46,259 bases of DNA. It comes from Actinomycetota bacterium. Lineage in GTDB: Bacteria; Actinomycetota; Actinomycetes; Actinomycetales; Kineosporiaceae. Shown piece by piece: positions 16,388 through 25,798 of this stretch. The stretch is from the NCBI GenBank assembly GCA_030837505.1, contig JAUPKJ010000101.1, positions 1-46,259 on the forward strand. The letters are read 5' to 3'. The position numbers and the translations under genes were made by a program. A model generated the notes under the pieces. It did not search any database. It saw only the letters and a list, made by a program, of their open reading frames with translations, and was not told where the DNA came from. Within the stretch, counting starts at the first letter, position 1; every line of letters begins with the position of its first letter.

Positions 16388-19300
16388 GTGACCAGTACTC
16401 TGCGTTCTCCCGATGGCCCCCGGGCTACGGCCCGGTCCGTTTTCGTGACCCTGGGTGCCCGTGTCCCGCGTGCCGTCCTGCGCGGGGCGGCGATGCTCTC
16501 GACACTCATCGTCACGACCGTCATGATCACAGGAATCCCCTCGGGGGGCTCCTCCGAGGCCGATGCGAGTACTACGGATCCGTGTCAGGAACCGACGAAT
16601 CCGGTGGTGTGCGAGAACTCGAGAACCGGATCCTCCCGCAACACCTGGGACGTCTCGGGGGTCGGGGACCCCGGTATCCAGGGATTCAGCACGGACATCA
16701 GTGTGAACGCAGGTTCCCCCATATCTTTCAAGATCAAGACTTCGGTCTCCTACGAGATCGACATTTATCGTCTCGGCTGGTACCAGGGGAACGGCGCCCG
16801 CAAGATCGCCGACGTGACGCCGACGGCCCGCACCCAGCCGACCTGTTTGGAGGACGTCACCACCGGTCTGTTCGACTGCGGCAACTGGGCGGTCTCCGCA
16901 ACGTGGGACACCCCGAGCACCCTGGTGTCCGGGGTCTACCTCGCCCTCTTGACCAGGGCGGACAACGGCGGCCGCAGTCACATCCCGTTCGTGGTGCGCA
17001 ACGACGCCGGGCACTCGGACCTGGTCTTCAAGACCCAGGACGCCACCTGGCACGCCTACAACACCTACGGCGGCTCGGACCTCTACACCGGTTCCCCCGT
17101 CGGCCGCTCCTACAAGGTCAGCTACAACCGTCCCTTCGCGACCCGTGCCGACTGGGACGGTCGGGACTTCCTGTTCTCCAACGAATACCCCATGATCCGT
17201 TTTCTGGAGCGCAACGGATACGATGTGAGCTATATCACGGATGTCGATGCGGATCGGGCCGGGTCGCTCCTGACCAATCACGGGACCTTCCTGTCGGTCG
17301 GCCATGACGAGTACTGGTCCGGTCCTCAGCGCGAGCACGTGGAGAACGCCAGGGACGCCGGGGTCAATCTGGCCTTCTTCAGCGGCAACGAGTTGTACTG
17401 GAGAACTCGCTGGGAGAAGAGCATCGACACCTCCCGGACCGATCACAGGACCCTGGTCTGTTACAAGGAGACCTGGGCCGGGGACAAGATCGATCCCTCC
17501 TCCGAATGGACGGGGACCTTTCGGGACCTGCGTTACACCACCTCCTCCGAGGTGATCCCTGAGAACGCCCTCAGCGGCACGATCTACATGGCCAACCACG
17601 ACGACCTGCCGATTCGTGTCCCGGCGGAGCAGGGAAAAGTCCGTTTCTGGAGGAATACGACCGTGGCGGAACAAAACCCCGGACAGGTCGCCGAACTGCA
17701 GGAACACACCGTCGGGTACGAGTCCGACGAGGACCTGGACAACGGCTACCGCCCGCCGGGACTGTTCCACCTCTCGACGACGACGGGCTCCACCCCCGAA
17801 CGCGTCACGACCTACGGCCCGGACGTCGCCCCGGGCACGACCACGCATCACATGACGATGTACAAGGCTGCGAGTGGGGCGCTGGTCTTCTCCGCCGGCA
17901 CCATCCAGTACGCCTGGGCCCTGGACCCTGTGCACGACGGCGGTGACGACACGACCGATCCCGCCCTGCGACAGGCGACGATCAATGTCCTGGCGGACAT
18001 GGACGCCCAGCCCCTGACCATCATGTCCGGGATGGTGGCCACGAACCCCTCCACCGACACCACACCGCCCACCTCGCAGATCTCTTCTCCGGCCGCGGGC
18101 AGCAGCCACGGCAACGGTGGCGAGCTCACGGTCACGGGGACGGCGACCGACAGCGGCGGGGGCATCGTCGCGGGGGTCGAGGTGTCCATCGACGGGGGCG
18201 AGACCTGGCACCCGGCCACCGGGACGACCAGCTGGAGCTACACCGCGCCTGCGACGGGCAACGGCAGCGTCTCGCTGCGCAGCCGTGCCGTCGACGACAG
18301 CGGCAACTCCGAGACGGCCACGGCCGGTCGATCGGTGTCGGTCACCTGTCCGTGTTCCCTGTTCGGCTCACGTGCCCCGGAAAAGGCCGACAGCGGGGAC
18401 GACAGCGACGTCCAGCTCGGGGTGCGTTTCCAACCCCTGACGAACGGCACGATCACAGGGGTTCGTTTCTACAAGAGCGCGCTGAACACCGGTACCCATA
18501 CGGGGTTCCTGTGGTCGGCCGGAGGCACCGAGCTGGCCACGGGCACGTTCACGAACGAGACGTCCTCGGGGTGGCAGACCCTGAACTTCGCCTCGCCGGT
18601 CGCCGTGACCGCCGGCACCACCTATGTCGCCTCCTACCGGGCACCCCACGGGCACTACGCCGACTCGAGCCTGTTCTTCGACTACCGCGACCACGTCGCG
18701 GCCCCGCTCAAGGCCCTGCGTTCGAAGGGAACCTCGTACAACGGCGTCTGGGGGCTGCGGGAGGAGTTTCCCAACCGGACCTACAACCTGGACAACTACT
18801 GGGTCGATGTCCTGTTCACGACCAGTGGGGGGGACACGACCCCGCCCACCGTCTCCGGGACGGCCGCGACGACCGGGGCCACCACGGCCAGGGTGACATG
18901 GACCACGAACGAAACGGCCGACTCGAGCGTCCTCTTCGGCACCAGCGCCTCCTCGTTGGACCGGACGGCGAGCGCCCCCGGGTCGCGCACCTCCCACGAG
19001 GTGGAGCTGTCCGATCTGGCCCCCGAAACGACCTACCACTACCGTGTGCGGTCCGCCGACCTGTCCGGCAATGTCACCACGCATCCCGCCACGGGGAGTC
19101 CGCCGCTGACCTTCACGACCGACGCCTCCGGGGGCGGTCCCGATTGCCCCTGCTCGGTGTTCAGTACGACCCAGATGCCTCAGACACCCGACTGCCAGGA
19201 CTCCGGCGCGGTGGAGCTGGGGATGCGTTTCGTCCCTGCCGCGAACGGCACCGTGACGGGGGTCCGTTTCTTCAAGTCGGCGGCGAACACCGGTACTCAC

Positions 19301-21181
19301 ACCGGTTCGCTGTGGACGGTCGGGGGGACCCGTCTGGCCAAGGGGACGTTCACGAACGAGACGTCCTCGGGGTGGCAGACCCTGGCCTTCGCCTCCCCCG
19401 TGAGTATCAAGCAGGGCAGTACATATGTCGTGTCGTACTACGCGCCGCGGGGCCATTATTCGTCCGACACCAGCGCCTTCACGTCCGACATCGTCAGCGG
19501 GCCTCTGACGGCTCCGGTCGCGGGCAACGGGGTCTACCAGTACGGCGGGGGGTTCCCGACGAAGACCTGGTCGAGCAGTAACTATTGGGTCGATGTCGTG
19601 TTCGACACCGCGGCGGTTCCCGACACGAGCGCTCCGGCGATCACCGAGGTGGACGCGGTCGCTGCCGAGAGCACTGCGGCGACCGTTTCGTGGACGACCG
19701 ACGAACTGGCCTCGTCCGAGGTGGCCTTCGGGACCTCCCCGGACGCCCTGGGGGACAACCCGGTCTCGACGTTCGGCACGACGACCGAGCACTCGGTGCC
19801 CCTGTCGGGCCTGCAGCCGCAGACCACCTACTACTACCGGGTGACCTCGCAGGACGGCACGGGGAACACGACCGTTCACCCGCCGTCGGGAAGTCCCCCG
19901 CTGTCTTTCACGACCCCCGGGACGTCGACGGGCCCCTACTCGTTGTTCACGGCCCAGGACGGGCCGGAGACCCTCGATTCCCAGGAGTCGACCAGGGTCG
20001 AGCTGGGGGTGCGTTTCGTGCCGTCGGTGAGCGGCTCCGTGACCGCGATCCGGTTCTACAAGGCCGTCGGGAACACGGGGGCGCACACGGGTACCCTCTG
20101 GTCGGCGTCGGGGACGGTCCTGGCCACGGGCACCTTCACCGACGAGACAGCCTCCGGGTGGCAGAACCTGACCCTGGCGGCCCCCGTGGCCCTCACAGCC
20201 GGGACCACCTACGTCGCCTCCTACCTGGCTCCCGACGGCCACTACTCGTTGACGGGACACGGGTTCGACACGGATCTCGTCAAGGGGCCGTTGACCGCGC
20301 CCGCCGAGGTCAACGGGGTTTACCGTTACGGCGGCGGGTTCCCGAACGAGACCTGGGCCGCGACCAATTACTGGGTCGATGTCGTGTTCGATCCGGCCTC
20401 GGACCCGGACACCACCGCACCGGTGATCTCCGGGGCGAACGCTTCCGCGGGTTCCGCGACCTCGGCGACGGTCACCTGGACGACCGACGAGTCGGCCACG
20501 GCGAAGGTGTTCCACGGGACGACCGCCGATCTGGGCCAGGAGACGACCGCCACGGGCCTGGGCACGGAGCACCAGGTGAGCCTGACCGGGCTGGCCGGGG
20601 GGACCACCTACTACTACCGGGTCTCGTCGCAGGACTCCGCGGGGAACAGCACGGTCTTCCCGCCGTTGTCGCAGCCTCCTTCGACCGTGATGACGCCGGC
20701 GCAGGGCTCCGCGTGTCCCTGCACGTTCTTCGGTTCCTCCCAGGTTCCGGGGACGGTGGATTCCGGGGACGGCGCAGCGGTCGAACTGGGGTTGCGGTTC
20801 CGGCCGTCCACCGACGGCACGATCACCGGGATCCGGTTCTACAAGGCCGCGGCCAACACCGGTGAGCACCTCGGGACCCTTTGGTCCTCGACCGGGGCGG
20901 TCCTGGCCGGTGGAACCTTCACGGGGGAGACGGAATCCGGGTGGCAGACCCTCACTTTCCCCACCCCGGTGCCCGTCACCGCCGGGACGGTGTACGTCGT
21001 TTCGTACTACGCGCCCACGGGGCACTACTCGGTGGACAACGACCACTTCACGGCCGATGTGACCGCCGGGCCGCTCGTGGCCCCCGGCTCGGCCAACGGG
21101 GTCTACCTCTACGGCGGGGGGTTCCCCACCCAGACCTGGGCGAGCAGCAATTACTGGGTGACCCCGGTGTTCACCGATTGA
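16388..21181 (+). CDS. 1597-aa secreted protein: DMFase-like domain, Ig/FN3 and four DUF4082 modules
   Basis: Start GTG 16388. A hydrophobic leader at about 33-52 suggests export. Residues about 80-550 match the N,N-dimethylformamidase beta-subunit-like (DUF6605-type) domain: YEIDIYRLGWYQGNGARKIA, FLSVGHDEYWSG and NLAFFSGNELYWRTRW. An Ig-like domain (about 553-650, TPPTSQISSPAAGSS) follows. Four DUF4082 modules lie at about 652-812, 918-1074, 1181-1336 and 1441-1597, separated by three FN3-like domains that share VTWTTxE and TTYYYRV. Modules carry ELGVRF, GVRFYKS, TNETSSGWQTL and SNYWVDVVF. It has no membrane anchor at the C-terminus, so it is probably released or bound to the surface glycan. 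An enzymatic role in amide cleavage is not established for secreted members. Confidence 0.88.
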   Translation: MTSTLRSPDGPRATARSVFVTLGARVPRAVLRGAAMLSTLIVTTVMITGIPSGGSSEADASTTDPCQEPTNPVVCENSRTGSSRNTWDVSGVGDPGIQGFSTDISVNAGSPISFKIKTSVSYEIDIYRLGWYQGNGARKIADVTPTARTQPTCLEDVTTGLFDCGNWAVSATWDTPSTLVSGVYLALLTRADNGGRSHIPFVVRNDAGHSDLVFKTQDATWHAYNTYGGSDLYTGSPVGRSYKVSYNRPFATRADWDGRDFLFSNEYPMIRFLERNGYDVSYITDVDADRAGSLLTNHGTFLSVGHDEYWSGPQREHVENARDAGVNLAFFSGNELYWRTRWEKSIDTSRTDHRTLVCYKETWAGDKIDPSSEWTGTFRDLRYTTSSEVIPENALSGTIYMANHDDLPIRVPAEQGKVRFWRNTTVAEQNPGQVAELQEHTVGYESDEDLDNGYRPPGLFHLSTTTGSTPERVTTYGPDVAPGTTTHHMTMYKAASGALVFSAGTIQYAWALDPVHDGGDDTTDPALRQATINVLADMDAQPLTIMSGMVATNPSTDTTPPTSQISSPAAGSSHGNGGELTVTGTATDSGGGIVAGVEVSIDGGETWHPATGTTSWSYTAPATGNGSVSLRSRAVDDSGNSETATAGRSVSVTCPCSLFGSRAPEKADSGDDSDVQLGVRFQPLTNGTITGVRFYKSALNTGTHTGFLWSAGGTELATGTFTNETSSGWQTLNFASPVAVTAGTTYVASYRAPHGHYADSSLFFDYRDHVAAPLKALRSKGTSYNGVWGLREEFPNRTYNLDNYWVDVLFTTSGGDTTPPTVSGTAATTGATTARVTWTTNETADSSVLFGTSASSLDRTASAPGSRTSHEVELSDLAPETTYHYRVRSADLSGNVTTHPATGSPPLTFTTDASGGGPDCPCSVFSTTQMPQTPDCQDSGAVELGMRFVPAANGTVTGVRFFKSAANTGTHTGSLWTVGGTRLAKGTFTNETSSGWQTLAFASPVSIKQGSTYVVSYYAPRGHYSSDTSAFTSDIVSGPLTAPVAGNGVYQYGGGFPTKTWSSSNYWVDVVFDTAAVPDTSAPAITEVDAVAAESTAATVSWTTDELASSEVAFGTSPDALGDNPVSTFGTTTEHSVPLSGLQPQTTYYYRVTSQDGTGNTTVHPPSGSPPLSFTTPGTSTGPYSLFTAQDGPETLDSQESTRVELGVRFVPSVSGSVTAIRFYKAVGNTGAHTGTLWSASGTVLATGTFTDETASGWQNLTLAAPVALTAGTTYVASYLAPDGHYSLTGHGFDTDLVKGPLTAPAEVNGVYRYGGGFPNETWAATNYWVDVVFDPASDPDTTAPVISGANASAGSATSATVTWTTDESATAKVFHGTTADLGQETTATGLGTEHQVSLTGLAGGTTYYYRVSSQDSAGNSTVFPPLSQPPSTVMTPAQGSACPCTFFGSSQVPGTVDSGDGAAVELGLRFRPSTDGTITGIRFYKAAANTGEHLGTLWSSTGAVLAGGTFTGETESGWQTLTFPTPVPVTAGTVYVVSYYAPTGHYSVDNDHFTADVTAGPLVAPGSANGVYLYGGGFPTQTWASSNYWVTPVFTD

Positions 21182-21212
21182 GTCGGTGTTCACCGTGAGC
21201 CGGTGTTCACCG
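21165..21212 (+). repeat. CGGTGTTCACCG repeated three times across a stop codon
   Basis: CGGTGTTCACCG occurs at 21165-21176, 21184-21195 and 21201-21212 (periods 19 and 17 bp). The first copy encodes the end of the giant DUF4082 protein (VFTD, then TGA at 21179-21181); the other two follow the stop. Confidence 0.85.
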
Positions 21213-21520
21213 ATCGACGGCGACGGCGCGGGAGGGACAGCGGGCGATGCATGAGCATCCGGTCACACTCGGCGAATCACATCCATATCGGGGCCCTTCG
21301 CCGTAGGCTGGCACCGGTATCGCCTCCCGGATCGACCGGCCGCGGGTCCCGGACAGGCGTTTCGATCCCTGCTCGTCCCGTCGTTGTTCCCGCAACGCCC
21401 GCCCCACCGTGCCCGGATCCCGCAGCACCATGTCCGGGTTCCGCCCTGTCCGCCCGTCCCCGCCGATCTGTCGGTCGGCACCGTGTTCCCCCCAGAACAA
21501 CACTGTGAAGGACGACGCCC
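21213..21520. other. 308-bp gap before the dehydrogenase operon
   Basis: This gap contains the expected promoter of the 21521-24852 operon. I see no hairpin terminator for the upstream gene other than the repeats at 21165-21212, and no convincing -35/-10 pair. The last ribosome-site-like stretch is GAAGGA at 21507-21512, just ahead of ATG 21521. Confidence 0.4.
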
Positions 21521-22816
21521 ATGAGCCAGGCGAACCCCGCAACCGACTCCGCCGCACCAGCAGACACCGCCGGAGGTGCCACGACCTCCTCGCGGTCGGC
21601 GCCCCGGCGGCGTTCCGGAGCCGCCGGGTCCCAGGGAACAACTGTGCAGGGAACCACTGTGCAGGGAACCACTGTGCAAGGAACCGCTGTGCAGGGAACA
21701 ACTGTGCAGGGAACAACTGTGCAGGGAACAACTGTGCAGGGAACTACGGCGAAGGGGGCGGCGGGGGATCCGGCGGCGCCGGTGCGCATCGCCGTCGTCG
21801 GGGCGGGCTACTGGGGGCCCAACCTCGTGCGCAACGCCCGGTCCTGCGCGCACACCGAACTGCACGCCGTCGTGGACCTGGACGTCGAACGGGCTCGCCT
21901 GGTCGCCGGGGCTGACCCGACGGTGCGGGCGTGCGGGTCGGTCGACCAGGTCCTGTCCGACCCGGCGATCGAGGCCGTCGCGGTCGCGACCCCGGCGGCC
22001 ACCCACCTGCCCGTGGCCCTGGCGGCCCTGCGGGCCGGCAAACACGTTCTGGTCGAGAAGCCACTGGCCTCCAGCTGGGCCGAGGGCCGGCGTCTGGTCG
22101 AGGAGGCCGACGCGCGGGGTCTGACCCTCATGTGCGATCACACGTACTGCTACACGCCGGCCGTCCAGCGGATCCGGCAGCTCGTGCTCGACGGGACCCT
22201 CGGCGACATCCAGTTCGTGGATTCGGTTCGGATCAACCTGGGGCTGGTGCAGCGGGACATCGACGTCCTGTGGGACCTGGCCCCCCACGATCTGTCGATC
22301 CTGGACTTCGTCCTGCCCGAGGGGTGCAGTCCGGTGGCGGTGGCGGCGCACGGCGCGGACCCGATCGGTTCGGGCCGGGCCTGCGTGGCCTACCTGACGC
22401 TGCAGCTGCCCGGGGGGGCCATAGCGCATTCCCATGTGAACTGGCTCAGCCCGACGAAGGTCCGTACCACGATCATCGGGGGTTCGCAGCGGACCCTCGT
22501 GTGGGATGACCTGAATCCCGTGCAGCGATTGTCGATCTACGACCGGGGGGTCGATCTGAAGGAGGCCGATTCCCTGGACGTCGACGACCGACGACAGATG
22601 ACCATTTCGTACAGGTCGGGGGACATGGTGGCCCCGGCCCTGCAGGAGCGGGAGGCATTGCAACTCATGATGACGGAATTCGCCACGAGCATCCGCCAGG
22701 GCCGACGGCCCATCACCGACGGACTCGCGGGTCTGCGCGTCCTGGACGTGCTGGAGGCCGCCAGCCGCAGCCTGGAGTTCCAGGGCGCCGTCGTGCCGCT
22801 GAGGAACCAGCGGTGA
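21521..22816 (+). CDS. Gfo/Idh/MocA nucleotide-sugar dehydrogenase with repeat extension
   Basis: An NAD(P)-dependent sugar oxidoreductase resembling WbpB/WlbA, which oxidises C3 of UDP-GlcNAc uronate to give the keto substrate for a DegT aminotransferase. The Rossmann loop is GAGYWGPN (94-101). The family EKP motif sits at 179-181 (LVEKPLASS), and DVLWDLAPHDLSILDFVL carries the conserved His of the active site. Residues 1-87 are an extra Ala/Ser/Thr-rich extension containing a 15-bp repeat that encodes QGTTV seven times; the normal family start would be near VRIAVVG (88). An alternative start inside the repeats would be GTG codons, one per unit, all in frame. The last bases (GTGA) overlap the epimerase start. 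Confidence 0.92.
   Translation: MSQANPATDSAAPADTAGGATTSSRSAPRRRSGAAGSQGTTVQGTTVQGTTVQGTAVQGTTVQGTTVQGTTVQGTTAKGAAGDPAAPVRIAVVGAGYWGPNLVRNARSCAHTELHAVVDLDVERARLVAGADPTVRACGSVDQVLSDPAIEAVAVATPAATHLPVALAALRAGKHVLVEKPLASSWAEGRRLVEEADARGLTLMCDHTYCYTPAVQRIRQLVLDGTLGDIQFVDSVRINLGLVQRDIDVLWDLAPHDLSILDFVLPEGCSPVAVAAHGADPIGSGRACVAYLTLQLPGGAIAHSHVNWLSPTKVRTTIIGGSQRTLVWDDLNPVQRLSIYDRGVDLKEADSLDVDDRRQMTISYRSGDMVAPALQEREALQLMMTEFATSIRQGRRPITDGLAGLRVLDVLEAASRSLEFQGAVVPLRNQR
21632..21751 (+). repeat. Eight tandem 15-bp units encoding QGTTV
   Basis: Units of CAGGGAACAACTGTG start every 15 bp from 21632 to 21737; the first seven are near-perfect and the last is degenerate. Each unit ends in GTG, so each supplies a potential in-frame start codon preceded by AGGGA. 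The opposite strand is also open through the block, reading a VVPCT-type repeat. Confidence 0.93.
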
Positions 22817-23802
22817 GCGCGGCCGTGCCGCTGGAGGGCGGCAGACACCTGGTCACGGGCGGGGCCGGGACGATCGGCTCGACCATCGTCGATCAACTGC
22901 TGGCCGCGGGGGCCGAGCGCGTGGTGGTCCTGGACAACCTCGTGCGCGGCCGCCGGGAGAACCTCGCGCAGGCCCTGGCCACGGGCCGGGTCGAGTTCGT
23001 GGAGGGCGACATCCGGGACCGTGCGCTGGTCGGCCGGCTCATGCGCGGGATCGACGTCTGTTTCCACCAGGCCGCGATCCGGATCACCCAGTGCGCGCAG
23101 GAGCCACGGCTGGCGATGGAGGTGCTGGCCGACGGCACGTTCACCGTGGTCGAGGCGGCAGCCGACGCGCAGGTCCGCAAGGTGGTCGCGGCGTCCTCGG
23201 CGTCGGTGTACGGGCTGGCCGAGCAGTTCCCCACGCCCGAGACCCAACACCCGTACGCCAACGACACCTTCTACGGCGCGGCCAAGGCGTTCAATGAGGG
23301 GATCCTGCGCAGTTTCCACGCCATGCGGGGCCTGGACTACGTGGTTCTGCGGTACTTCAACGTGTACGGGCCCCGGATGGATGTCCACGGCCTGTACACC
23401 GAGGTGCTCGTGCGCTGGATGGAACGGATCGTCGAGGGTCGGCCTCCCCTGATTTTCGGAACGGGCGACCAGACGATGGACTTCGTCAACGTCACCGACA
23501 TCGCGCGGGCCAATCTGCTGGCCGCGCAGGCCGACGTCACCGACGAGGTCTTCAACGTCGCCAGCGGCGCGGAGACGAGCCTGCGGGAACTGGCCCAGAT
23601 CCTGCTGCGGGTCATGGACAGCGACCTGGGGATCGAGTTCGGACCCCAGCGGGCCGTCAACGGCGTGCAACGGCGTCTGGCCGACACGGGCAAGGCCCGG
23701 CGGATGCTGGGTTTCCGTGCCGAACTGGACCTGGCCGAAGGGCTGCGCGGGCTGGTCGACTGGTGGAGGACCCAGGCGGTCCGTCCGGTGGCGGGGAGCT
23801 GA
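22813..23802 (+). CDS. UDP-glucose 4-epimerase-like SDR
   Basis: An extended short-chain dehydrogenase/epimerase, 329 aa. The NAD loop is GGAGTIG (16-22), followed by the acidic LDNLVRG, EGDIRD, SSASVYG and the catalytic Y154-K158 in YGAAKA. RYFNVYGPRMD and FGTGDQTMDFVNVTDIA are typical of GalE/WbpP-like sugar epimerases or dehydratases. Start GTG 22813 overlaps the stop of the dehydrogenase gene, so expression is coupled. Which sugar is epimerised is not predictable. It is not RmlB: it lacks the RmlB pattern with Asp-Glu next to the catalytic Tyr region (here YANDTFYGAAK). Confidence 0.88.
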   Translation: MSAAVPLEGGRHLVTGGAGTIGSTIVDQLLAAGAERVVVLDNLVRGRRENLAQALATGRVEFVEGDIRDRALVGRLMRGIDVCFHQAAIRITQCAQEPRLAMEVLADGTFTVVEAAADAQVRKVVAASSASVYGLAEQFPTPETQHPYANDTFYGAAKAFNEGILRSFHAMRGLDYVVLRYFNVYGPRMDVHGLYTEVLVRWMERIVEGRPPLIFGTGDQTMDFVNVTDIARANLLAAQADVTDEVFNVASGAETSLRELAQILLRVMDSDLGIEFGPQRAVNGVQRRLADTGKARRMLGFRAELDLAEGLRGLVDWWRTQAVRPVAGS

Positions 23803-23811
23803 GCGGCCACC

Positions 23812-24852
23812 ATGAGCAGCATCGGCGTGGTGGTTCCCTGCTACCGGTACGGCCATTTCCTGGCCGAGTGCGTGTCCAGTCTGGTGGAGAACCAGCCGGG
23901 CGTGGACGTCCGGGTCCTGATCATCGACGACGCCTCGCCGGACGACAGCGCCGAGCTGGCCGGGGAACTGGCCCGTTCGGACCCGAGGGTCGAGGTCCGG
24001 GTCCACGCGGAGAACCGGGGCCACATCAGGACGTACAACGAGGGCCTGATGGAGTGGGCCGACACCGATTACGTGACCCTGGTCTCCGCGGACGACCTGG
24101 TGACCCCCGGGGCCCTGACCCGGGCCGTGGACTTCCTCGACGCCCATCCGTCGGCGGGTTTCGTCTACGGCCACCCGATCCATTTCGATCCGGCGGACCC
24201 GCTTCCGCCGGCCCGGACCCGGGGGAGGGGCTGCACCGTCTGGCCCGGGCACCGGTGGGTCGCGGGCCGGTTCCGCCAGGCCCACAACGTGATCACGACT
24301 CCGGAGGTCGTGGCGCGGACCTCGGTGCAGCGCCGTGCGGGCGGCTACCGGGAGGATCTCCCGCACGCGGGGGACCTGGAACTGTGGATGCGCCTGGCCT
24401 CCCACGCGGATGTCGGTTACCTCAAGGGGGTGGACCAGGCGTACTACCGGGTGCACGGGCAGAACATGTCCCGAACGGTTTTCGGCGCTCATCTGACCGA
24501 CCTGGTGCAGCGCCGGGACGCTTTCCTCGCCGTGTTGAAAACCTGCGATCTGCCCGATCCGCAGGGTCTTCATCGGATGGTCAGCCGCAGGCTGGCCCAC
24601 GAGGCCGTGTGGCGGGCCTCGCGCGCCTACGACCGGCGTCGCACCGACACCGTTCCCATCGCGGAACTGCTGGACTTCGCCCGGACGACCTACCCGGCGA
24701 TCACCCGGTCCGCCGTGTACGCGGGGTATCGGATGCGCCGCGCGGTGGGCCCGGGAACCATGCCGTACCTGCAGCCGCTCATCTGGACCGCCGTCGCCTC
24801 CCACGCCCGCGACCGCCTCTGGTGGGCCTCCTGGCGCCGCCGCGGCGTCTGA
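23812..24852 (+). CDS. Family 2 glycosyltransferase
   Basis: A GT-A fold transferase of 346 aa. The N-terminal IGVVVPCYRYGHFLAECVSSL, the nucleotide-binding IIDDASPDDS, NRGHIRTYNEGL and the metal-binding SADDLVTPGAL are clear GT2 motifs; LPHAGDLELWMRL carries the catalytic-base-type acidic residues. The C-terminal 100 residues are helical and basic, probably membrane-associating. It begins 9 bp after the epimerase stop and closes the 21521-24852 operon. Confidence 0.92.
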   Translation: MSSIGVVVPCYRYGHFLAECVSSLVENQPGVDVRVLIIDDASPDDSAELAGELARSDPRVEVRVHAENRGHIRTYNEGLMEWADTDYVTLVSADDLVTPGALTRAVDFLDAHPSAGFVYGHPIHFDPADPLPPARTRGRGCTVWPGHRWVAGRFRQAHNVITTPEVVARTSVQRRAGGYREDLPHAGDLELWMRLASHADVGYLKGVDQAYYRVHGQNMSRTVFGAHLTDLVQRRDAFLAVLKTCDLPDPQGLHRMVSRRLAHEAVWRASRAYDRRRTDTVPIAELLDFARTTYPAITRSAVYAGYRMRRAVGPGTMPYLQPLIWTAVASHARDRLWWASWRRRGV

Positions 24853-25036
24853 ACGGCGTGAGCCGGTAGTGCGCGTGGAAGTTGACCGGTGACAACGCGA
24901 CGGGCCGCCATTCGCATCGTCGAGACCTGAAGCGCCCTGTCGCCGGGCGTCCTCCGCTCCGAGGTCCTCTGTAATCTCGGAGCATCGCCCGTCACGGGCG
25001 GGCTCCGGGCGGATGACGAACGACAGAGGGTTGGTA

Positions 25037-25798
25037 GTGAGCGCAGTCGAGCAGGTGTTTCTGGAGTGCGAACGCGCCCGGGCAGAGGGCGACCTGGTCG
25101 AACGGGTATCCGCCAGCGACAAGGAGTACCACTTCCAGAACTGGGTACAGGCCCGGATCGACGCCTGCGAACTGTCGTACGACGAGCCAGGCCGGAACAC
25201 TCACCCGGACTTCCGACTCGTCCACCACCCTGAAGGCTATGAGGTCAAAGGCCTGGAGTTCCCGGGCCATGAGGCAGATTACGACTCCAACTCGCAGGTC
25301 CCCACAGGAAACCACGGCGGGCGCGAGGTCTTTTACGTGTTCGGCCGCTACCCGGAATCGGTGCTGGACGTCGATGAGTACCCGGTCGTGGACCTTGTGG
25401 TGTGCCACGGCGGTTTCCTCAATTCGGACACGGGATATGTCCACCGGAACAAGTCGTTCCGGGGCTTCGGCTCGTACGGCGACATACTGGTTCGCGACCG
25501 CAAGATGTATGTCGTACCGACCCCGTTCGCCCTGGTCTCGGGCACCGTGGGCCTGGCGACTTTGATCGTGCCCGCTGAATTTCAGCCACAGTCGGAGACA
25601 CTTGTCCGGGTCGGTGAACTCGATCGCGTGGAAGTTGATTCGATCGTTGTGTCGTACGAGTTCAACCTCCAGACCAACGAAATGGAGACACACAAGGCGC
25701 CGAATCCGAATGCCGGTAGTGTCCGCAGATTCTGCGCCTATCGCTCGCGCGGTGCGGGTGACACCAAGACGGTCTCGCTCGCAGGGCCCCGGTCGTGA
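25037..25798 (+). CDS. PD-(D/E)XK nuclease, probable type II restriction endonuclease
   Basis: A 253-aa protein with an N-terminal YHFQNWVQARI and the nuclease core HPDFRLV...EGYEVKGLEFPG: a catalytic Asp (D58 counted from GTG 25037), then E69-x-K71. GSYGDILVRDRKMYVV follows as a likely structural strand. The layout fits type II restriction enzymes. GTG 25037 was chosen because AGAGGG (25025-25030) has correct spacing; ATG 25013 adds eight residues. It ends in a GTGA overlap with the interrupted frame at 25795. No methyltransferase gene is visible nearby, so either the partner is lost or elsewhere, or the enzyme acts on modified or foreign DNA. Specificity is unknown. Confidence 0.7.
   Translation: MSAVEQVFLECERARAEGDLVERVSASDKEYHFQNWVQARIDACELSYDEPGRNTHPDFRLVHHPEGYEVKGLEFPGHEADYDSNSQVPTGNHGGREVFYVFGRYPESVLDVDEYPVVDLVVCHGGFLNSDTGYVHRNKSFRGFGSYGDILVRDRKMYVVPTPFALVSGTVGLATLIVPAEFQPQSETLVRVGELDRVEVDSIVVSYEFNLQTNEMETHKAPNPNAGSVRRFCAYRSRGAGDTKTVSLAGPRS

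Noticed and set aside
21277-21789. Minus-strand Cys-rich repeat protein (VVPCT repeats) opposite the dehydrogenase N-terminus
   Set aside because: The open frame is explained by the 15-bp repeat being open in several frames; upstream and downstream parts look noncoding and have no ribosome site.
22813-23802. rmlB (dTDP-glucose 4,6-dehydratase)
   Set aside because: The active-site surroundings and substrate motifs match GalE/WbpP-like epimerases rather than RmlB.
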